Below are positions 46,411-58,070 of a stretch of DNA of 64,000 nucleotides, in pieces (position 1 is the stretch's first letter; every line of letters starts with the position of its first letter). The stretch comes from Loripinus fragilis (lineage: Eukaryota; Mollusca; Bivalvia; Lucinida; Lucinidae). The notes under the pieces were generated by a model, which did not search any database, was not told where the DNA came from, and worked only from the letters and a program-made list of their open reading frames with translations. The stretch lies in assembly GCA_964019695.1 (NCBI GenBank), contig OZ026515.1:137769049-137833048 (forward strand), given 5' to 3'. The position numbers were made by a program, and so were the translations under genes.

Positions 46411-46959
46411 TACTTATATTTACATTCTATATTATCAGTCAAGTATCAATTTTCAATTTTCATCTAACTTGGCTGGTTTTCCAGATATTTTGAATTAATT
46501 CAGACATAACGTCGGGTTTGGAATAGCCAAAACGCCAATTTTCCGCGCTTAACGTCATGGCGATACGTGTTTAACGTCACGCAAACGTGAGTAAACAAGG
46601 GACTTGACGTTAGCCCGCTCAAATGGCGCGTACGTTGGTGTGGCTTAAATCGATTTGTTCATGAAGGTATGAACCACATCTCAAATGTAAAGGTTCATTT
46701 AAAGACTCGCAGTGGAAATGTAAATATAAGATAATGAGTAGTCTGTCTAGAGCAGCCAAAATGATGCGCGATTTCATTTACCGTAGACCTCGCCTTGAGC
46801 ACGCCAATAACTTGGTTTCTTTGGTCTTTTGAAAGACGTACCGTCACTAAATTGAAGCGTTTTGTAACAATAAATTATTTTTTATTACCAGTACTCAGTT
46901 GCAAATGTTTTCTTGTCGGTTTTAAAGCTGTTAATGAACCACCTGTTCTGCAGCACGTG

Positions 46960-48425
46960 CAACGTAAGAAACACGGTTTTCAGGCGTTGACGCTTGAATA
47001 GATCTGGGATTTGAATAAAATTGCACAATCCTTATCTGCGACGAAGTCTCAATAAGCATGCGTAAATCTTACAACGACATGTATACTAACGAAACAGTTA
47101 TTCAAAGAAATAAAGTGTAAAGTTTTCATTTTGGGTCAGTGTATGTTAGCACTGAATTCAGGGCCATATGATGGATTTTTATTTTATGTTATCATATAGC
47201 CCTGATTTTTTAAGCCTCTATATTTTCCCTTACTGTTAGCGTGGACGTAAACCAAGTTGAAAACACATTTCCAAACAGTGTCTTCCTCAAACACTACTCC
47301 ATTTTGTATGTTTATAGGTTTATCTATATGTTGCTATTTGGTTTGCCACTGATGCATACCTGATTAGTTCTAAAAAGATAAAATACTCCTGTCCACACAG
47401 AATGTTTACACTATTTGTTTTCAAAACATGGCGTCATTTTTTGTCTTCTGAGCTGAAGAGCATGCTTTTTCTGTGGGAAACTAAAGTCATGCACGAATTT
47501 GTTTTGGTATTTTATGTACCGACAATGACCCGTTCACTTTCCGTTTTCTGAATACACAGATGTTTTAACAACATTAAATACCAAAATCAGACTTATATAA
47601 TGTTTTCTTTTACCTTCCTTATTATCATAATTGGCCAAAAATTGATCATACCTGGTCTGTTGAGATTAAAATAATCCAATACCATCTCACCATACATTTG
47701 TTACATATAGATATTTGCAAAAAAGATGACCAATTACCAATCTAACTGGAGCCGCTTTTTACCAATTTGTTGGCATCGAGAACTACCCAGTTGGATATGT
47801 ACAAACTGTGTCCGAGGAGTCCTTAATGGCAATGGATGGGATCCTTTTTTGTGCATACAGGTTGATTTTTATGGTGACCTCTCTCACCATTTGTAATAGG
47901 TTTTCTTTTAATATCTGATGAATGTCAACGAATAAAGGTCAATCTTCAACCTAGTATGCAACTTTTTCACCCTGGTTCTGTATTCCGACGGATGTCACTG
48001 GATAGAAAATTGACTATTTTCAGATAAGGAATTCCCCCACTTCCACTAACAGGACTTACATAGAAAAAAATGTCAAATGATTTTGCATATTCAAATAATG
48101 ACATCATTCTACAATTCTAATCTTAAACCATTGCGCACATGTTCAAAAAGAAGGTCAAAACACCCAATGTCTCTGTATAAGATTCACGTGGCGCCTTAAA
48201 AAACGATGGGCACCAATTGTGTGTATTGACTGATAGCCTAATTGAACATAAGCGTGTGCTATGAAAGCTATTCAGCTTGCAGCAAGGTTAGCCATGATAT
48301 AAAAAATATTTTCCTTCACTAATATCTTATTGATCACTGTGCAAAAGTAATTTGATTCTGATCTTTTCAATCCATCGCTTCTTGTCGTAAACAAGCTGAC
48401 CCCCTCTCGGTTCAGATGTCAATGT
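46960..48425. other. Inserted sequence, nothing recognised
   Basis: A short hairpin lies at 47160-47210 (AGGGCCATATGATG facing ATCATATAGCCCT). I see no domain or exon. Confidence 0.3.
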
Positions 48426-48429
48426 ACTC

Positions 48430-48622
48430 TTGCGTTAGCTTGCTTCTTTTGGCGGGAAACTTGTCACGTGAGCACATGATCAGAATAACAATTGTCCGCC
48501 ATGTTGGAAAAGTCCATTTTCAGTCTGATTATGACATTTTGGGACATGACAAAGCTTCCTTTCCGAAAATTGGATTTATATAGTGTAATATGGGTGGGGT
48601 ATGTGATTGTTAAGGATTTCTG
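48430..48622 (+). promoter_or_regulatory. Candidate promoter with first exon (weak)
   Basis: CTTTTGGCGGGAAACTTG holds an E2F-type site (TTGGCGGGAAA), followed by an E-box in GTCACGTGAG. An ATG in GCCGCC-like context (CCGCCATGTTGG, 48501) opens a frame MLEKSIFSLIMTFWDM ... KDFCQ that meets a good donor (CAA then GTAAGT, 48622). No downstream exon or homology is recognised. Confidence 0.25.
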
Positions 48623-50102
48623 TCAAGTAAGTATCTCATTTTCTTTGGCATGCTATATTAAATTGAAATCAAACCATTCTTGGAAATCGACTTTCATTTT
48701 CTGAAATAGGTCATTACTCGTTATAAATTAATAGAAAATAGGGGGCGCTACAATGCACAATAATACAGAAACGAGACTGCTGCGAGCGTACCAACATTGA
48801 GTAAGTTAACAGAATCGATAACTAACAATTTTGCGCTGATTTTCAAAATTCAAACACCTACTTGTTTCTTATATTGTGCAAAATCCACTGTTAATGTTAT
48901 TCTTATAATGTACTGAGTTTTTGAAAAAGCGCTGACATCCCTTACCTAGTCATGGGGAGTATGACCAGTAAGGGGTTTTTTATAATATATTCTCAACGTT
49001 TTAATAAGTTCGTCTCATCAATTTAACATCCGAAATTTATCGCAAAAACGTCATCACCCCTAACTCGTGAAAAGCATGCAAAATGGCTGCGATGTGCCGA
49101 AAAACAACAACAAGAACATAATATTACAGATTGCATTGATCGTGTCACAAAAACGAAGCAAATGGTAACATTTTTATAACTTTGGTTGTGTATGTAAAAC
49201 ACATGAAGAAGTCTGAATGGTTGGATTGTCAAAGAAACGAGTTTTTCCCAAAACAAAAGGGGATTCCATCACTGGTCAAGATAGAGCACAAAAACACTGC
49301 GACTTTAGATTCAGTCAGATCGAAAAAAAAATCTAAAGTCGCAGTTCTGCAACTAAGTGTATGTAAGAACAAATCATATCAACTATTCTGAGTAGGTTTG
49401 TGATATTGAAACACAGCTGTAACATCGTGTGTTTGACTGGTGGCGTTGGGAATGAGTAAGGGGTCAAAATAAAAAAAATCACACTTCAAATTTATTTGTT
49501 TATCGTCTGGTATGAAACGTTGAGGTGTGTAGCATCAATAGTTACCAGCTAGAACCGCTTACGCCAATTTACGGTCTTGTCTTTGCGTTGTTTTCTTACG
49601 TCGTGTCGATCCGGTGCATCAATCTGCTCTATCCGTCTAAGGAGGCTATGGGCAATAACGCGAGAGCAGCCAAATATCTTAGCGGCGCGTACATCTCTTG
49701 GTACGGCGGCGACCTGGCAAAAGCCTTCATACGCTCATTTTGAACCACACGTAGCATTAGTACAATATACTTCGCGGACGTTATTTGATGATTTTCGATG
49801 CTCTGACTTAAAAGACTCCAAGATAGTGTGGTTACATATTCAAAATATTGTTATGATCATCTTCCAGACTTAAAAATGCAGTTGGACATTTTTAACGTTA
49901 TTCATGATCGCCGGATCAAGTTTGAAACTTTTTTGCTTGGTTGTCTTGGCTGACGTGTGGCCTTTATATACCCATACTTTTTTAAAGTAACGAGTTTGCG
50001 TTGAATTGGTTATATTTCTATTTAAAAAAGTGTAAAGTTTCTTTTTGTACAGTATAGTTAGATCAATCTAAAATATCAAGGTTTTGCGTAAAAACAAATT
50101 GC

Positions 50103-50104
<2 letters not shown>

Positions 50105-50141
<37 letters not shown>
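50105..50141 (+). repeat. (GA)n microsatellite
   Basis: About 18 GA units, (TC)n on the gene strand, starting at +6 of the splice donor of exon 50147-50257. Confidence 0.95.
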
Positions 50142-50145
<4 letters not shown>

Positions 50146-50146
50146 C

Positions 50147-50257
50147 CTGCTGGTGGAGAAATGTTGATACAGTCTGGATCATTACTATTGTGATCCCAAC
50201 ATTTATGGGATTCTCCATTGTGATGATGGGAAGCATCGAACTGACGTTTAACTGCAT
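50147..50257 (-). CDS. Exon: KR-site, His/Asn-rich, two Cys
   Basis: Phase 1-1, 111 bp. The acceptor is TTTCAG and the donor is GTAATC. The translation starts AVKRQFDASHHHNGE and continues through a CW..C stretch to ISPPAG. Joined to the upstream exon it gives GKKRSNAVKRQF, so two dibasic sites lie four residues apart near the likely N-terminus. The donor is followed directly by a (TC)n tract (50105-50141 on the + strand as GA). No domain is recognised. Confidence 0.6.
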
Positions 50258-50975
50258 CTGAAATTAAGACAAATCATTCTTATGATTATTACTATTAGAA
50301 CCAACGAAACTGAACATCAAAATGATACAGTTAAGTCGGGATGATTCATTATATATATTGAAGAGTTCGCCAAAATGTTGCATTTTTTTCTCTGAAGATT
50401 GGTTTCGTCAAAGCAAATTAAGCAGACCCAGATAAAATGTCACATTATTCGGCACTACATCTGGGTCTTCACTGTTTGTCAAAGTAAAAGTAACCAGTTA
50501 AGGGTTTCCGGTCTACAGAGGGGTATACGAACCATCGCATGTAAATATGGTTTTACCTCAATTAAAACTTTGGCTGCCTGTGTCTTCTGTTGTTAAGCTT
50601 TTCAAACAGTTTGGACCAATTTCGGGCAGCCTAGTTTGGAGAAAATTTGATAAACACTCTGATGGTATTCCTGAAATATTTTTTTCGCATTTCTTTTTTA
50701 AAACAAATCTGCCAACATCTGTCTTATAATATTGTGACGTTTATAACGATCATTACGGCGAATCACTTCAAATTAGTTCGTACAACACAGGCTTTCATTT
50801 AGACAGGATGAGTTCGTGCATCTGAGTTTCACTAGCCCCATTTAACGACTTAAACATATTTAGCAGCTAGCCAAACCGATAAGTTATTTGTGCAATAATT
50901 CAAAATCATAAGGCAAAAGGGCCCTGGATCGCTCAGCCACCTGATTCCTTTGATTTAGCTCTGGCATCAAAGTTA
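50258..50975. other. Intron, nothing recognised
   Basis: No exon or known repeat was seen. Confidence 0.35.
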
Positions 50976-51179
50976 AGTCACAGCATGTAATTTCCAACAA
51001 TGTGGTATGTTGAGTCCCTGGAGTCTCCTTTTACGCTTAAAAACTCCAAATGATGTTCAGTCAGTAGCATATGCGAGCGACTAGTAAAGGCTCTGGTCAG
51101 ACTGCGCGTATGCGCAGGCTCATCTGAGGCTTTGTTGGTCGCACATACCACATTGCTGGAAATCTCATGTTGCGGTTCA
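50976..51179. mobile_element. R3 MITE
   Basis: TCACAGCATGTAATTTCCAA at the left and the complement of GGAAATCTCATGTTGCGG at the right. Inner ACTGCGCGTATGCGCAGG. Confidence 0.7.
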
Positions 51180-51301
51180 AATATTTTACTCGAAAAAGAC
51201 TTTTTGTAAAATTTTATTAGAAAATATAATGGAACCATTTATGTTAACTTATTCTGAATTGTGTCAGTAAACTGTCATTTAAGGCAAGAATAGAGTCTTA
51301 C

Positions 51302-51370
51302 TTGATCGTTTTTTTCCAAGTGGGGCATGGGGTGAAGGAACGTTGTAGGCTATTGTTGATACCCCGCTAC
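51302..51370 (-). CDS. Exon: 5'-most recognised, ends in GKKR site
   Basis: Phase 1-1, 69 bp. The acceptor is CAG after TTTC and the donor is GTAAGA. It encodes about 23 residues rich in Pro, Ala and Ser that end in APLGKKRS. GKKR is the classical pattern for dibasic cleavage with possible C-terminal amidation, but that function is only an inference. The first codon is split, so at least one upstream exon exists. An R3 MITE starts about 93 bp upstream (51463). Confidence 0.5.
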
Positions 51371-51462
51371 CTGGAAAAGACAATGGTTGGAAATACGTGT
51401 AAGTTTCATCTATACTACAACATGTACTAGCCACAAACATTTGTAAAGAAAGTAAGAGATAA

Positions 51463-51699
51463 GAGCCGCGACATGTGGTTTCCAACAATGTGGCATTTTG
51501 ATATGAACAGACTCAGACAAGCCAGTGCAGCCTCCTGTTAAGCTCAGAAGCTCCAAAAACTGTTCGGTCAGTAGCTTAACAGTCATAGAATATTCAAGCG
51601 ACAAGCAATGGCTCTGATTAGACTGCGCGAATGCGCAGGCTGGTCTGAAGCTTTGCTGGTCGCACATACCACATTGTTGGAAATCTCATGTCGCGGCTC
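51463..51699. mobile_element. R3 MITE
   Basis: Best preserved copy. Ends GAGCCGCGACATGTGGTTTC and the complement of AAATCTCATGTCGCGGCTC. Inner CTGCGCGAATGCGCAGGC. Confidence 0.85.
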
Positions 51700-51904
51700 T
51701 TTGTAAAGAATATAAGGGATAAGGAAATTTTATGTGCTTAAAATTGTAAATATTTTCCTACTGTACCCATCAATTTAAACGTATGTTTGGGGCGCTCAAA
51801 CGAACCGTCTCATTGAGACGGTTCTTTTGAGTACTCACAACATATGTTTTGGATGAGCAATAAAGAAAATAAATTTCCAATACGCACGTTTATCTGCAGG
51901 CGTG

Positions 51905-52210
51905 AAGAAAGACCGCAAATATCAGGATTAATACAATCAAGTACCACACTTGACCCAGGATACCGCATGGGAAAGTGACAAAATCACAATTAGACATCAC
52001 AAACAAGAGCCAAGAGGCCAGCCCTTTCCCAGCAGGTGACCACAAGGCAGCAATGAACATACGCGAAAACATGGCAAACAGATGAAATAAATAACATTAG
52101 TGATCCACAAAAGAAGTACCGCCTTGGAACGGTCAGTAAAATATTTAACTGGAGCTTCGCGGCGCCAACCCCACCCTTAGTTCAGATGTGGATCACCCTT
52201 AGTTCAGATG
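51905..52210 (-). repeat. R2 repeat
   Basis: Reverse copy with GAAGTACCGCCTTGGAACGG, TTCGCGGCGCCAACC and two tandem CCCTTAGTTCAGATGTG words. Confidence 0.65.
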
Positions 52211-53387
52211 TGTATTTCTTATTCCTCATAAAGGCACATGGTGTCGAAACAACGTCATCCTTAGTGGACCTTGTCAACTTTTCATAGCGGTTACTATCGT
52301 GTAATAGAAACCGGTGGTCTAGTACCGCACGTCAAACTAGAGTATTTGAGGCTGGGTATCAGACTTAGTGCCCGCTCCACTTTAGCATGTTGCTATACAA
52401 CTGGAGAGAATCGTGTCTCCCAATTGTCTCAATTGGCTATCATAAATCTCTTTGTCTTCCTGAAACTGGTCTTAACTGGCACAAGTGTTGATATAAGATG
52501 AAAAATCCGAAACTAGTTTCCAGAGGATAATATTTTGACATTTGGCACCTTTCCTTACTTATATCACCCTATAGAGAGCTAAATTGGCAAAAACATGAAA
52601 TTAGCATGAAATACATGAAATAAGCATGATTTGCCTTGCACCACCCAAAAGGTAAATTAAATACATTAATGAATTTTAACAACACTTCATTTTTGTTTCT
52701 TAATTTTTTGTTTGAATTAATACAATTTAAAAAAGAGTTTTATGATTTACATTATAATTTATATACATTCCAAAATGCAAAATCATACATTAAGATGTTT
52801 TAAACTTGTGAGAATGACTTCAATACAAATCTAGCTACGAATGTGAAAGTATAACACTTTTATTCATAGTTGAAAGGTTATAAAGCAAAACAGCTATTGA
52901 CTTCAGTTTCGGAAGACATGAGGACCCTCATGTCTACTAAATTGAAGTCAATAATTGTATAGTATTGCTTACTCGAGCTACTATAGCAGACTAGCGTTTT
53001 GCACAAGATTCACTTCTAGCCTATGAAAAATCATTTCACACATGTTTGTAACGGTTGTGTTTTTTTAATTGATGACTTTTGTAATGGTATGACAGCACCA
53101 CTACGTGTTTACTTTTTTATTAACATTTCAGATAACATTTGAGCAATGTTATCACAAGATCAACAGAATGAGTGTGCACGAAGTGAAAATCCAGATCAGC
53201 CTGAGCATCTGCCCAGTATAATCAGAGTTTTCTTGGTGCAATCAGTGGGTAACTAAGGATAAAAAAGCTGTGTTTTCACGGGCAGAGATGTCTTAGGACA
53301 GGCTGAACTGATGTCTAGACTGCTCTGAGTTGTCTTGTGGCGCAAAGCCGCATAGCCGATTTTTTTTCATTGTCGCAGCTCATTTAG
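52211..53387. other. Stretch upstream of the exons, little recognised
   Basis: A hairpin lies near 52895-52955 (ATTGACTTCAGTTTC facing AATTGAAGTCAAT). No signal-peptide exon was found. Confidence 0.35.
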
Positions 53388-54960
53388 ACTTGACATTCGA
53401 CAGAACCAAGGCCAACTTGTCAGCAATGTTTGGAGATCCTACCAGACACGACAGTATACCATTCCATGTGCCAGATAATTGACATTTTGACTTGAAATTT
53501 GATAGAAACAAAATCAAAAGCCAGTCATAAAACCTCGTCAACACAGTGTTTGGTGAGCCTACTACTGGGTGGGTAGTCACGTGATTTTTTTGTTTGGATA
53601 CTTTGTACTTCTTTTCCACAATGATGTTTTAAGCGAAAGTAAGAAAAGATTTATCCATGTTAGAACGTTACACACCTTTTTCCAGCCCACATTTTCCCCG
53701 ATCTAACAATGACAGGACATCCCTAATAAAGCTTCTTACATTGAGTACAACACTCTATCACAAGAAAATAGTGGCAAAGATCGAGCCTGAATTATAGAAT
53801 AAATTGCACAGATGACAGTTATTTTCTTTGAGACAGAGGCTGTACTCAAAGTAAGATGCTTAAAGAGGATATCCTGGTAGCGTCTGATCGGAACAAGGTG
53901 GGCTGGAAAATGGTGTATAACTTTTATGGTATAGATAAGAAAACAGAGAAATCTACTTACATTCGATCAGAATATGCGTGCATAGTATTCGAACATCCGT
54001 GCAGTGTAATCGAAAATCCGTGCAGGGTATCGATCCTGCTACTAGACAAGACAGTTAACAATTCCATTTGTCAGATAATTAACATTTAGACCTGACATTT
54101 GATAGAACAATGACCAAAGATCATGGATTAAAACTTACTTGTCACCAATGCTTAGTGATCCTACTAGACAAGATTGTTTATCATTCCATGTATCAGATAA
54201 TTAGCGCTTAGACTTGTCATTTAGTAGAACCAACGCCAAAGACCAGTGATAAAACCTCGTCAACGTTGTTTGGTGATCTTACTAAACATGGCCGTTTACC
54301 ATGGTGTTTGTCAGTTAATTAACATTTATACTTGACATTTGATAGAATCAAGGCCAAAGGTCAGTGATATAATCTAATCATCATTATTTGGTGATTCTAC
54401 TAATCAAGACAGTTTATCATTGCATTTGTCAGATAATAAACATTAATTTTACTTGAAATTAGATAGAACCAAGGCCAAAGGTCAGCGAAGAAACTTCGTC
54501 CACATTTTTGGTGATTCTACTAAACAAGACAGTTTAGCATTATATTTGTCAGATAATTAACATTTAGACTGGACATATGATAGTACCAAGGCCAAAGGCC
54601 GTCAACAGTGTTTGGTGATCTGATAAAACGAGGAAATTCACCATTGAATGTGTCAGAAAATTCAAACTGTTGTGTGTGCTCCATCCCGTTTTGTTATGCA
54701 TTAGTAAGTGTCTTTTCTAGTTTTGCAATCATCTTGCTGAGAACTAGAGCTAGTTGCTATTACTTTAATTGTCCTCCTAATGTATTGTGACTGTTGGTGT
54801 TCTATGGTTCTTCCTCACAGTGTCATGGGTGGGTCTACAATGTGTGATTGTGGTATTTCCTGATCATACACTCTTACACTTTGAGATTTGATAGAACCAA
54901 GGCCAAAGATCAGTGATAAAAGCTCTTCAACGGTGTTTGATGGACCTACTGGACAAGACA
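53388..54960. repeat. ~118-bp minisatellite, interrupted
   Basis: Units share TTTGATAGAACCAAGGCCAA, GGTCAGTGATAAAACCTC, TGTTTGGTGATCCTACTAG and TGTCAGATAATTAACATTTA. About two units lie at 53388-53580, unrelated sequence at 53581-54020, about five units at 54027-54660, then an R1 insertion and one more partial unit to 54960. Confidence 0.75.
54700..54873 (+). repeat. R1 core inside the minisatellite
   Basis: TAGTTTTGCAATCATCTTGC, CTAGAGCTAGTTGCTATTAC, TGATCATACACTCTTAC. Confidence 0.65.
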
Positions 54961-56108
54961 GCTGAATATTGCTTGTATCCAGGAGTTCATTAAGCAACTG
55001 GTAAGGACTCTAGAACTATCATGCCAAGCGCATTACTCCTTTTTCACGGAGAGGAGAACAGAATTCTGAATGATCATCTCACTTTTAGATATTGGTATGT
55101 GATCCTTAACATGAAATGGGTTGCGATTACATGGATGACTTCAAGTGAATGATATTTCAAGTTGGGAAAATGATACCAGTGGAATAAAGTAAAACGACTC
55201 ATAAGAGAGAATTAGCTTTAACATATGGCAGGTGATCCAAAACGTTTAATCAGCAGAATAAATGAAGTTTTTTTTCATTTTTCAATAAAATATCGCACGG
55301 AATTGGCCGAGGCAGTTCCAATTGGAATAAGCGACTGATACTTGTTTGCGTTGGATGATGGCAGGGATAAGTGAGAGTTCTTCCCGGCCCAGCATTTATA
55401 TTGATCAGCAAACAATCAAACAAAGAAAAAACTCACTACTAGCACTATCTTATCTGTCTTCTTTAAAGCCAAAGTACGTATATTTGAAGTCCTCGGGAAT
55501 AGATATATTATTATTGAATTATCAGTAGGTCGAAAAATAGGGATAAAGGCAAAAATATATGACCCCAATAATAGTATCTATTGTTCCTATAGTGTTTCAT
55601 AGACAATTACTAGGGTCGTTCATAAATATGCCCTTTTATCTAAATTCAGTGTTTCCCGAGCAATATATTTCGAACAATAAAAGTTATAGTTTTCGAGTTT
55701 TACTGTTTCGTTGCATGTATTTCTGTATATCTCATGGGCAATCTGCGTATGTTCTGAGACTGTTTTGTGCATATTAAGGTCAGTTAAGCACGCTTGTATC
55801 ATGTACAAGTAGCATATAGCATCTGTGTCAATGAATAAATCTGTTGATATGGACATTTAGTACTTTAAATGTTGCCAAGTACTAAGCATATGGAGCATAT
55901 GGTTACGTTTCTGTATGCTTGACAACTGTATTTTTGTGCAGTCATTAAACCTGATTTTAGTGCACATAACAAAATAAATATATTTAGAGAATATTGCAGA
56001 TAAAATTTCCAGAACCTGAGGATTTAGGGGATGGTGATTATTTTTGTGACTATTTTTGTCTTTTGCAGAAGGTCAAGGTTGTGTCAGGTATTCATCTAAA
56101 TATTAAAA
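54961..56108. other. Stretch with nothing recognised
   Basis: AT-rich. A minus-strand ATATAAATGCTGG (near 55395) is TATA-like but leads to no plausible coding exon. Confidence 0.3.
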
Positions 56109-56647
56109 ACTTGACTTTTTGGTTACTGTAAAGGCGGCACCTGATGAATGCGTAATTAGGACTGGTCAACCTTAGACATAGGTTAAAGCTGAATTATTCA
56201 AAAGTAACCGTATCATCTTGCGCCATTACCTCAGTATAGAAGCAAAACACGTTATTCAGTCCTTAAACGCCAGCAAAATAACTGCATCTGAAAATGTCTA
56301 ACATAAGCATAGAGGCAAACATTGTGGACCCAGATCAGACTGCTCCTACAGGGACAGTCTGATCTGGGTCCACACTGTTATCTGTGAGGCTTCAAATATT
56401 TTAGTGGACGACAAAAACATACATTTTGTGATTATGCCCTGTAAGGGTTAAGAAATGTGAGTTCAGTGTGTATACAGTTAGGATTTTCATGAAACGCACG
56501 CACGTTTGCGCGGCCGAAATAGCTGATTAACTCTTAACCAAATTATAAATAAAACCTGATTTCCCTTCTTTAGCAGATGAAATAGCCAAACCACGCCCAG
56601 ATATGAATATTAAAGTGGCCGCCTTTACAGTAAGCGAAAAGTCAAGT
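56109..56647 (+). mobile_element. R4 MITE
   Basis: Ends ACTTGACTTTTTGGTTACTG and the complement of CAGTAAGCGAAAAGTCAAGT. Hairpin CAGACTGCTCCTACAGGGAC has lost pairing at the loop. Confidence 0.85.
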
Positions 56648-56671
56648 ATACATTGAACTTCATAGACGAAC

Positions 56672-57345
56672 GACTGATATTTTAGACTATCACCCGCTGC
56701 TTTAGCGACGACGAATACTGTCACTCGTTTGCCATAGCAGCGGATGATCTAAAATATCAGTATGGTCACATGATGCGCAACGCCATCACGTCATCAGCAA
56801 TGGCGGATATGAGGCTTGATTTGGCGAATTTAAACCCCCAATAACTTCGTTGTTTATGGTCAGAAACATAAAGTGTGGATACTCGTTTTCTTAGTTGGGA
56901 CAAGAGGAACACGTTGAGACAAAATTTGAGTGGATTAGGCGAATGTTTCTATTTTGCAACAAAACCGCATCTTGTACAGTATCTCCTTTAAAAATGACGC
57001 TGATTGGTATTAAGTTTGACTTCATCAGCTTTTATGACGAAATTTGTAAAACGGAACGTCAGTGGTCAGTTCGATTAAAGATATATATAATATAGATAAG
57101 ATGTTATGCATTATTTTCCCTTTGGAACTCCCCTCACCATGGAAGGCATACTAAAGAAAACGGCAGAAAATAAAGGATTTGCTGTTTTGTTCGGTACAAT
57201 AAAATAAATATTACATTGCCTGAGAGGTTGATAGTCTAAAATATCATCCCTTGAAATATGACTATCAACCTCGGCTATGCCTCAGTTGATGATCACATTC
57301 CTCGGGATGATATTTTCGACTACCACACTCTTAGGAAATGTAATA
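56672..57345. repeat. Two short inverted repeats sharing a TIR motif
   Basis: The first (56672-56764) has arms CTGATATTTTAGACTATCAC and complement. The second (about 57220-57340) has arms GTAATATTT/CCTGAGAG outside and TAGTCTAAAATATCATCCC facing GGGATGATATTTTCGACTA. Sequence between them is not recognised. Confidence 0.55.
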
Positions 57346-57379
57346 TTTATATAATATTGAGCGAGGTTGTTTTGGAACA

Positions 57380-57565
57380 AAGAAAAAGTCCAAAAGTATT
57401 GAGCTAGGGCCATGAAAGTCAATGAGCAGATATTGGTCAAACAACATTTCATGAAATGATTGATTTTTGTCTCTCAGAGAAAATTCATGGTTACTGTATT
57501 ACATAAGCTTTATTACATGAGCTTAAAATGTACTGGTATAGAGGCCAATAATATACCATTGACAT
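57380..57565 (+). repeat. Dispersed repeat shared with 13865-14110
   Basis: Same landmarks as at 13865. No gene was seen from here to 58070. Confidence 0.6.
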
Positions 57566-58070
57566 GAAGTTAAGCATATTGTACTTCCTAAGACCAAAAC
57601 AAACGTTCTGATGGCCTAACACAAAATGCTTTTAACATTAATCTACCATACTTTTTTAGAGTCGAAGACGGAAATTTTGGTATTCCAAAACATATTCATT
57701 GACTCAAAAAAATGGGTATTCTGGGTCAACTCTCAGTATGCAAAATGCCCAACTTTGATGCTGTGTACAAACAATGGATAGGAAAGGGCTAAGTTTTTCA
57801 GACTTTTTAGACCAATGTTCCCTCTTAGTTGTAACAGAAGAGTTTGACATGTCAGACGACGTGGCAAGGAGCATTTTGAAAGCAAAAAAGTACAAATTGT
57901 GGTGATGAAATGTGTTATTGAAATGCAATTCATGCAATAATTTTGTTATTTGACTGTTTAATCTGTTCCCCTTTGCTGCTAAATATTGCTTGGTGGTGTG
58001 CAAAGAATCGTTATGGCATTTACAGAGGATAAGATCCAGGAAACAGGAGTCCTAGCAATGTCCTAAATGC

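Larger units (their letters stand above)
45413..50060 (-). mobile_element. Tc1-like transposon relic, split by ~3 kb
   Basis: The inverted ends share CTATACT, ACAAAAA, GAAAC and TTACACTT at 45415-45450 and 50025-50057. On minus, 49730-49570 reads a helix-turn-helix stretch VPRDVRAAKIFGCSRVIAHS followed by LLRRIEQIDAPDRHD. At 46110-45890 it reads GPGIFQHDNARPHTTR, then after a shift LPWPASTPVMNPI and DELGRRVW, the DD/E catalytic region. Stops and shifts show it is dead. About 46255-49460 between the two parts is foreign to a Tc1 element. Confidence 0.7.

Noticed and set aside
49525..49873. Plus-strand frames of 72 and 98 codons
   Set aside because: They are shadows of the minus-strand Tc1-like helix-turn-helix coding relic.
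53856..54089. 77-codon plus-strand frame
   Set aside because: Its second half is minisatellite sequence and the first half has no recognisable domain or splice context.
55320..55400. TATA-like promoter on minus for the 5' end of the main gene
   Set aside because: No ATG with a hydrophobic signal sequence and a phase-1 donor follows it.
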